From the NCBI GenBank assembly GCA_017428325.1, contig JAFRRA010000004.1, positions 1 through 64,000 of the forward strand: a DNA stretch of 64,000 nucleotides, written 5' to 3'. Source of the stretch: Bacteroidales bacterium (GTDB taxonomy: Bacteria > Bacteroidota > Bacteroidia > Bacteroidales > UBA932). Both the position numbers and the translations under genes were made by a program. Positions 58,364 to 64,000 of this stretch are shown in pieces (position 1 is the stretch's first letter; each line of letters starts with the position of its first letter). The notes under the pieces were generated by a model that worked only from the letters and a program-made list of their open reading frames with translations, made no database searches and was not told the DNA's origin.

Positions 58364-60427
58364 ATGGACAAGACTGTAGCAAAACGGAAAATTGAAGCCC
58401 TAAGACAGGAGATAGAAGCCCACAACAGGCATTACTATGTGGAGAACTCCCCGCTTATTTCGGACTACGAGTTCGACCTGCTTCTCAAGGAGCTCATTCA
58501 GCTGGAGGAACTGTATCCAGAGTTCAAGAGCGCTGACTCCCCTACCGCCAAAGTGGGAAGCGACCTTGAAGATAACGCTCCTTTTGCCCAGTATGCCCAT
58601 CTCCACCCTATGCTCTCTCTGGCAAACACTTACAGCATAGAGGAGCTCCGCGATTTCGATTCCAGGGTCAGGAAAGGAACAGACAAGGCCTTCACATACA
58701 ATTGCGAGCTCAAGTTCGACGGAACAGGCATAAATCTCCTCTACCGGGGAGGAATCCTGGTCCGGGCACTTACCCGAGGAGACGGAAGCGTGGGAGATGA
58801 TGTCACACGCAACATCAAGACAATCAAGTCCGTGCCGGTGCAACTCAAAGAATCGTCCGGTTATCCTGCCGAATTCGAGATAAGGGGCGAGGTCTATATG
58901 CCGTTCGCCTCCTTCGACAAGCTCAACATCCAGAGGCAACTGGACGAGGAGCCTCTCTTCGCAAATCCGAGGAACGCCGCGGCCGGTTCTTTGAAGATGC
59001 TGTCCAGCAAGGCGGTAGCCACAAGGGGACTGGACTGCGTCCTGTATCATCTGATTGCTCCGGGATACGAAAATTCCCTGCACAGCAAATCCCTGGAGGA
59101 TGCTGCCGGCTGGGGACTCCCTGTATCGGAGCATTCCCGTAGATGCAAGGACATTGAAGAAGTCATCTCCTACATCCAGGAATGGGACCAGAAGCGTCAC
59201 GGCCTGCCATTCCCTACAGACGGGGTTGTGGTAAAGGTGGACCAGTACGCAATCCAGGCGGAACTGGGATTCACTGCCAAGACCCCGAAATGGGCCGTAG
59301 CCTACAAGTTCAAGCCGGAAGAGGCCCTTACCACAATAGAATCAATTGATTACCAGGTTGGAAGGACAGGTGCCGTAACTCCTGTTGCAAATCTGTCCCC
59401 TGTCCAGCTAAGCGGAACAACCGTCAAGAGGGCAACCCTCCACAATGCGGACCAGATGGAGATCCTGGACATCCGCGTGGGAGACAGTGTATATGTGGAA
59501 AAGGGAGGTGAGATAATACCTAAGATAACCCGCGTGGAACTCTCCAGGAGAAATCCTGCCAGTGTTCCGGAAACATTCCCTAAGGTCTGCCCGGCCTGCG
59601 GAACCCCTCTTGTCAGGGATCCGGAACAGTCCAAGTTCTTCTGTCCGAATTCAGACTTCTGCCCGCCTCAGACAGAGGGCAGATTCCTCCACTTCGCTTC
59701 CCGCAAGGCAATGGATATCAATATCGGAGAAGTTGCCGTACACCAGCTGTGCGAAAGGGAATACGTTAAAGAACTCCAGGACCTCTACTCCCTGGACGAC
59801 CTCCAGCTCCTGAGCCTGGACAAGTGGAAGGGCAAGAGCGTGGAGAATTTCCGCGCCTCGCTGGAAAAATCCAAGACCGTGCCGTTCCACAGGGTTCTGT
59901 ACGCCTTGGGAATCAGAAACATCGGGGAGACAACAGCCAAGACCCTGGCATCCCGTTTCAAGAATATTGACGCCATTGCGGCTGCTACAAGGGAAGAACT
60001 GCTGGAGGTGGAAGATATCGGAGGCATTATCGTGGATTCCATAACAGGATGGTTTGCAGAACCAAGGCATCTGAAGACCGTCGAGGAACTCAGGAAAGCC
60101 GGCCTGCAGTTCAGCCTGGAAGAGAAGGCCCCTGTATCTGACACCCTTAAGGGGATGACAATAATGATAACGGGCAACTATTCCATTCCTAGGGAAACGA
60201 TGAAATATTACATAGAGGCACATAGCGGAAAGGTAGGAAGCAGCGTAACAGCCTCAACCACATATCTTCTGGCCGGAAGCAAGGCCGGGGCCTCCAAGCT
60301 TGAGAAGGCCCGCAAGCTGGGAATCCCCATCATCAGCGAGGAGGAATTCTACAGGATTGCCGCCCCGGGAAATGAAGAAGACACAAAGGAAACACCACAG
60401 TCAGACGGGCAGATGAGCCTTTTTTGA
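58364..60427 (+). CDS. ligA: NAD-dependent DNA ligase LigA
   Basis: 687-residue essential ligase that seals nicks in replication and repair. The domains run in the usual order: Ia (about 1-70, with HNRHYYVENSPLISDYEFD in part), adenylation domain with the nucleotidyl lysine Lys117 in ELKFDGTGINL, OB fold, a four-cysteine zinc finger (CPACGTPLV, FFCPNSDFCPPQ), a helix-hairpin-helix domain (ALGIRNIGETTAKTLA) and a C-terminal BRCT domain (about 600-670, GMTIMITGNYSIPRE). Length is normal. The -7 box is at 58336. Divergent from the phosphofructokinase. Confidence 0.96.
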   Translation: MDKTVAKRKIEALRQEIEAHNRHYYVENSPLISDYEFDLLLKELIQLEELYPEFKSADSPTAKVGSDLEDNAPFAQYAHLHPMLSLANTYSIEELRDFDSRVRKGTDKAFTYNCELKFDGTGINLLYRGGILVRALTRGDGSVGDDVTRNIKTIKSVPVQLKESSGYPAEFEIRGEVYMPFASFDKLNIQRQLDEEPLFANPRNAAAGSLKMLSSKAVATRGLDCVLYHLIAPGYENSLHSKSLEDAAGWGLPVSEHSRRCKDIEEVISYIQEWDQKRHGLPFPTDGVVVKVDQYAIQAELGFTAKTPKWAVAYKFKPEEALTTIESIDYQVGRTGAVTPVANLSPVQLSGTTVKRATLHNADQMEILDIRVGDSVYVEKGGEIIPKITRVELSRRNPASVPETFPKVCPACGTPLVRDPEQSKFFCPNSDFCPPQTEGRFLHFASRKAMDINIGEVAVHQLCEREYVKELQDLYSLDDLQLLSLDKWKGKSVENFRASLEKSKTVPFHRVLYALGIRNIGETTAKTLASRFKNIDAIAAATREELLEVEDIGGIIVDSITGWFAEPRHLKTVEELRKAGLQFSLEEKAPVSDTLKGMTIMITGNYSIPRETMKYYIEAHSGKVGSSVTASTTYLLAGSKAGASKLEKARKLGIPIISEEEFYRIAAPGNEEDTKETPQSDGQMSLF

Positions 60428-60466
60428 AATAACGATATGAACACAAAGACTTAAAAGACATTACAT

Positions 60467-61663
60467 ATGAGAATAGCAAAAGTAACTGAAAGGATAAGCT
60501 ACATTGGCGTTAATGACCGCCGAACCGCTCTCTTTGAGAACAACTGGCCGATTCCATACGGAGTATCCTATAACTCCTACCTGATAAAAGACGGAAAGAA
60601 CGTCCTGATAGATACCGTGGAATACGGATCTGACGGAGATTTCCTCTCCAAGATCGAGGCCTTGCTGGAAGGCGGAAAACTGGACTATCTGGTGGTAAAC
60701 CATATGGAACCGGACCACTCGGGAATGATCCGCAGCGTGCTTGCAAAGTATCCGGACCTTAAGATCATAGGCAACGCAAAGACATTCGAGCTGATGCAGA
60801 AATATTATGGCATCCCTCAGGAGTCCTTTATGCAGGTTGCTGACGGACAGGAACTTGAAATAGGCAGCACCAGCCTCAGGTTCTTCTTCATCCCTTGGGT
60901 TCACTGGCCGGAGACCATGGTTACACTGGATATGGCTGACGGAGTGCTGTTCACCTGTGACGCCTTTGGAGGATATGGCAGCCTGGACGGCGGAATATTC
61001 GACTCCGACTACAATATGGACGAGATGTTCCTCCCTGAAATGAGACGCTACTACTCCAACATAGTTGCCAAATACAACCAGATGGTAACCAGGGCTATAA
61101 CCAAGCTTGCAGATGTTCCTGCAAAGATGATCGCCCCATCCCACGGCGTGGTATGGAAGGAGGATCCGGCAAAGGTCATCGGCCTGTATTCAGACTGGGC
61201 CGCATCCAAGTCAGAGAAAGGCATAGTGATAGCCTATGCCTCAATGTACGGCAACACCGCTTCACTGGCAGACCAGATCGGAGCAAAGCTTTCCACCCTT
61301 GGAATCAAAAATATACGCACTTATGACGTATCCAGGACCAATGTCTCATACATCCTCAGCGACATTATGCGGTATAACGGCTTCATCCTCGGAACCTGTG
61401 CCTACAACACCTTCATGCACCCTATGATGGAGCATCTTTGCAACGAGATCAGGATAATGTCCCCTAAGGGCAAGAAGATGGGTATTTTCGGAACCAGCGG
61501 ATGGAACGGAGCGGGAGCAAAGGCTCTTGCAAAATTCGCCGAGGAGGCAAAACTGGAGGTGGTTTCCCCTACCGTAGAGGCATTTGGAGCGCCTACAGCG
61601 GAAAAGATAAATCCTTCTCTGGAAGAATTTGCGGCAAACTTTGTAAAGGCAATTGAAGAATAA
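60467..61663 (+). CDS. Flavodiiron protein (FprA/Roo-like)
   Basis: 398-residue cytosolic enzyme that reduces O2 to water or NO to N2O with electrons from rubredoxin. The metallo-beta-lactamase-like domain carries the diiron motif His79-x-Glu81-x-Asp83-His84 in HMEPDHSG, with further ligands in PWVHWPETM, TCDAFGG and PSHGVVW. The flavodoxin domain begins near residue 255 (GIVIAYASMYGNTASLAD). The likely donor is the rubredoxin at 36474. It lies just before hydG (6 bp), which makes sense for an organism protecting an oxygen-sensitive hydrogenase. Confidence 0.95.
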   Translation: MRIAKVTERISYIGVNDRRTALFENNWPIPYGVSYNSYLIKDGKNVLIDTVEYGSDGDFLSKIEALLEGGKLDYLVVNHMEPDHSGMIRSVLAKYPDLKIIGNAKTFELMQKYYGIPQESFMQVADGQELEIGSTSLRFFFIPWVHWPETMVTLDMADGVLFTCDAFGGYGSLDGGIFDSDYNMDEMFLPEMRRYYSNIVAKYNQMVTRAITKLADVPAKMIAPSHGVVWKEDPAKVIGLYSDWAASKSEKGIVIAYASMYGNTASLADQIGAKLSTLGIKNIRTYDVSRTNVSYILSDIMRYNGFILGTCAYNTFMHPMMEHLCNEIRIMSPKGKKMGIFGTSGWNGAGAKALAKFAEEAKLEVVSPTVEAFGAPTAEKINPSLEEFAANFVKAIEE

Positions 61664-61669
61664 GCAGCT

Positions 61670-63091
61670 ATGGCATACAAGATGGACAGGTCGCTGAGCA
61701 AGGGAGCATTTGATTTCGTCGATGCTGAGAAAATTTCGCATCTACTGGGTAATTGCACCGAGGACAAGGTCCGCCTGAAGGAGATTTTCGCCAAGTCACT
61801 TGAGAAGAATCCACTGACTCTTGAAGAGACTGCATATCTGCTCTCCATCAGGAGCGAGGATGGCAAGCAGGAATTGTTCCAGGCGGCAAAGACCTTGAAA
61901 AAAGCCATTTACGGCAACAGGATCGTTTTGTTCGCCCCGCTTTACATAGGAAACCTCTGTATTAATGACTGCCTTTACTGCGGCTTCAGAAAGTCTTCCG
62001 GCGGAACGGTCCGCAAGACCCTGACTCAGGATGAAATAATCGCCGAGGTAAAAGCCCTTCAGGATGAGGGCCAGAAAAGGCTGATCCTCGTGTTCGGGGA
62101 GTCTCCGGTTTACGGTCCGGATTTCATAGCAAACTGTGTTAAAACCGTTTACGGAGTCCACAGCGGCAACGGGGCTATCCGCAGGGTGAACATCAACGCC
62201 GCCCCGCTGGACGTGGCAGGATACAAGATTGTCAAGGCGGAAGGCATCGGAACATACCAGATTTTCCAGGAAACTTACCATAGGGAAACCTATGCCAAAT
62301 ACCACCCGGCAAACACCGTCAAGGGAGACTTCATGTGGAGGCTGGACAGTCTGGACAGGGCTTTTGAGGCGGGCATTGACGACCTCGGCATCGGAGCTCT
62401 CATCGGCCTGTATGACTGGAGGTTCGAGGTTATGGGACTGGTTAGCCACGCCCTGCACCTGAAGGAAAAGTTCGGGGTTGGCCCTCATACGATCAGCTTC
62501 CCGAGAATCCAGCCGGCAGAGGGCATGAACCTGCCTCTCCCGTACAAATGCTCAGACGAGGACTTCAAGCATCTGGTAGCAGTGCTCCGTCTTGCCGTTC
62601 CATATACCGGAATGATTATGACCGCAAGAGAATCCCCTGAAATAAGGAACGAGGTTATGCATCTGGGAGTGAGCCAAATAGATGCCGGAACGCATCTGGA
62701 GATCGGCGGCTACAGTTCACATTCCGAGAAGCAGGCTCTGGAAAGGGAGCAGTTCCAGGTCGGTGACACCAGAGGGCTTGACCAGGTAACCGGATGGCTT
62801 CTGGGAGAAGGTTTCATACCGAGTTTCTGCACTTCCTGCTACAGGGCCGGAAGGACTGGAGACCGCTTTATGGAATTCGCCGAGAAAGGTCTCATCAACA
62901 AGTTCTGTACTCCTAACGCCCTCCTGACACTTGCAGAATACCTCCAGGATTACGCGTCTGCGGCCACAAAGGAACTTGGCGATACATTGATAGAAAAGGA
63001 ACTGCAGAAGATGCCGGAAGATGCCTGGAAAGAAAGGATTAAGGATAACCTCAGAAAGATTCAGACAGGACAAAGGGATCTCAGAGTTTAA
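61670..63091 (+). CDS. hydG: [FeFe]-hydrogenase maturase HydG (radical SAM tyrosine lyase)
   Basis: 473-residue radical SAM enzyme that cleaves tyrosine to give the CO and CN ligands of the H-cluster. The N-terminal SAM cluster is Cys97-x3-Cys101-x2-Cys104 in NLCINDCLYCGFRK. The C-terminal auxiliary-cluster motif C-x2-C-x22-C (Cys387, Cys390, Cys413) in FCTSCYRAGRTG and NKFCTPN separates it from the ThiH paralogue, which lacks it. It follows the flavodiiron gene by 6 bp and precedes the relA/spoT gene by 9 bp. The hydrogenase, HydF and the [FeFe] catalytic subunit lie outside the window. Confidence 0.95.
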   Translation: MAYKMDRSLSKGAFDFVDAEKISHLLGNCTEDKVRLKEIFAKSLEKNPLTLEETAYLLSIRSEDGKQELFQAAKTLKKAIYGNRIVLFAPLYIGNLCINDCLYCGFRKSSGGTVRKTLTQDEIIAEVKALQDEGQKRLILVFGESPVYGPDFIANCVKTVYGVHSGNGAIRRVNINAAPLDVAGYKIVKAEGIGTYQIFQETYHRETYAKYHPANTVKGDFMWRLDSLDRAFEAGIDDLGIGALIGLYDWRFEVMGLVSHALHLKEKFGVGPHTISFPRIQPAEGMNLPLPYKCSDEDFKHLVAVLRLAVPYTGMIMTARESPEIRNEVMHLGVSQIDAGTHLEIGGYSSHSEKQALEREQFQVGDTRGLDQVTGWLLGEGFIPSFCTSCYRAGRTGDRFMEFAEKGLINKFCTPNALLTLAEYLQDYASAATKELGDTLIEKELQKMPEDAWKERIKDNLRKIQTGQRDLRV

Positions 63092-63100
63092 GATGAATAT

Positions 63101-64000
63101 ATGAGCGATTTTACTAAAGAAGACAACGAACTTATCCAGCGGGAATTCGAGCAGCTGAGACTTGCCGCCCTTAAAAGGTGCGCCTCCCAGGAGGAGTACG
63201 AGGGTGTCATAAAGGCGTTCGAGTTTGCCAACGAGGCGCATAAGGGTATTAGACGCCGCTCCGGCGAGCCGTACATAATCCACCCTATCGCCGTAGCCAA
63301 GATTGTGGTGCAGGAAATCGGACTGGGTTACAAATCCATCGTAACCGCTCTGCTTCACGATGTTGTGGAGGACACGGAATATACCGTGGAGGATATAGAA
63401 AGGCTATTCGGCAGCAAGATCGCTTCTCTCGTAGACGGACTGACCAAGATCAAGTCCGCGATGGACAGCAAGATGGAAGGAGAGCTCAACGAGAAATCCA
63501 TCCAGGCCGAGAACTTCAAGAGAATACTTCTCACGCTCAACGATGACGTAAGGGTCATTCTCATCAAGCTGGCGGACAGGCTCCACAACCTGCGCACCAT
63601 CGATTCCATGCCGGAACGCAAGCAGGACAAGATCCTCAGCGAGACAATGTACATATTCATTCCTCTGGCTCACAGGCTCGGACTTTACAGCATAAAGAGC
63701 GAGATGGAGAATATCTGGCTGAAATTCAGGCAGCCGGAGCAATATCAGGAGATTTCCAGACGCATTAACGAGTATTCGCAGGCCAAGGGAGGAAGCATAG
63801 ACAACTTCATTGAACCGATCTCCAAGCTCCTGGAACAGGCACACTACAAGTTCACGATTACAAAGAGGATCAAGACACCTTATTCCGTCTGGAACAAGAT
63901 GCAGACCAAGGGGATTCCTTTCGAGGAAATCTATGACCTCTTTGCCGTGAGAATCGTGTTCACTCCGAAGAGAGGCACCTCGGAAAGGAAGCAGTGCTGG
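63101..64000 (+). CDS. RelA/SpoT-family (p)ppGpp synthetase/hydrolase, 5' part
   Basis: The first 300 codons of a bifunctional Rel-type protein, cut by the window end. An HD hydrolase domain (about 30-200) shows HPIAVAKIV, LLHDVVEDTEY and IKLADRLHNLRT, and the synthetase domain begins at about 255 (KRIKTPYSVWNKM, YDLFAVRIVFT). Both activities are therefore expected; the TGS and ACT domains would follow outside. It controls the stringent response. ATG at 63101 is 9 bp after the hydG stop, so read-through from hydG is likely. Confidence 0.92.
   Translation, partial: MSDFTKEDNELIQREFEQLRLAALKRCASQEEYEGVIKAFEFANEAHKGIRRRSGEPYIIHPIAVAKIVVQEIGLGYKSIVTALLHDVVEDTEYTVEDIERLFGSKIASLVDGLTKIKSAMDSKMEGELNEKSIQAENFKRILLTLNDDVRVILIKLADRLHNLRTIDSMPERKQDKILSETMYIFIPLAHRLGLYSIKSEMENIWLKFRQPEQYQEISRRINEYSQAKGGSIDNFIEPISKLLEQAHYKFTITKRIKTPYSVWNKMQTKGIPFEEIYDLFAVRIVFTPKRGTSERKQCW

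Noticed and set aside
1..64000. CRISPR arrays, insertion sequences, phage genes, attachment sites or a replication origin
   Set aside because: I saw no regularly spaced direct repeats, transposase or integrase motifs, phage structural genes or DnaA-box cluster.

Overview
The window reads as chromosome of a strictly anaerobic, gut-type member of the Bacteroidales, probably uncultured. Four things point there. Many genes carry the Bacteroidetes -7 promoter box TAnnTTTG a short way before the start codon. Several families are typical of the phylum: DUF4252, fimbrillin-like and choice-of-anchor J lipoproteins, a TlpA/DUF4369 lipoprotein, and small proteins with an EGxxC motif. The enzymes are those of an anaerobic fermenter: PPi-dependent phosphofructokinase, 2-oxoacid:ferredoxin oxidoreductase, the [FeFe]-hydrogenase maturases HydE and HydG, a flavodiiron protein and rubredoxin. 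No phage, insertion sequence or CRISPR array was seen. Genes are packed tightly, and several convergent pairs overlap at their 3' ends.

Layout. 1-4.5 kb: phospholipid synthase, a microprotein plus surface lipoprotein unit, a thioredoxin lipoprotein and a secreted carboxypeptidase-regulatory-like protein. 4.5-9.7 kb: Cache/HAMP/PP2C phosphatase with a cation exporter, an iron-sulfur flavoprotein, and a tandem flavodoxin pair in which the second copy is exported. 9.7-14 kb: GNAT/zinc-ribbon fusion, PlsC-like acyltransferase plus hydE, TfoX-like, DUF3784 and a C1 peptidase. 14.1-19.6 kb is the most accessory-looking part: two unrecognised cytosolic proteins, a frameshifted EGxxC microgene, a lipoprotein, and a convergent lipoprotein that may be a beta-barrel pore-forming toxin. 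19.6-25.7 kb: GNAT, exported nitroreductase, M28 peptidase, acyl-CoA synthetase, cation exporter and LOG-like protein. 25.7-30 kb: a DUF4252/ECF sigma/membrane protein/DUF4252 operon with a candidate ECF promoter, then an NlpC/P60-LysM hydrolase and a beta-propeller protein. 30-36.5 kb: EamA and MFS transporters, a short UvrA-like ATPase, phosphoesterase and BaiN-like flavoprotein.

36.5-45 kb holds two coherent metabolic operons. One is nfeD-SPFH-HAD-msrC-rubredoxin. The other is ilvE-TPR-ferredoxin-vorB-vorA-vorC, which would convert branched-chain amino acids to acyl-CoA plus reduced ferredoxin; it is divergent from a short-chain fatty acid transporter across a shared regulatory region. 45-57 kb: heterodimeric ABC exporter, nitroreductase, two WYL regulators around an LTA-synthase-like sulfatase, HAD phosphatase, cytidylate-kinase-like protein, MATE exporter and tRNA-Thr(CGT). 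57-64 kb: PPi-PFK, ligA, the flavodiiron protein, hydG and the 5' part of a RelA/SpoT gene cut by the window end.

Together the metabolic genes describe PPi-saving glycolysis, oxidative decarboxylation onto ferredoxin, hydrogenase assembly and oxygen scavenging through rubredoxin and a flavodiiron protein. HydF, the hydrogenase itself and the acyl-CoA to acid steps are not in the window.
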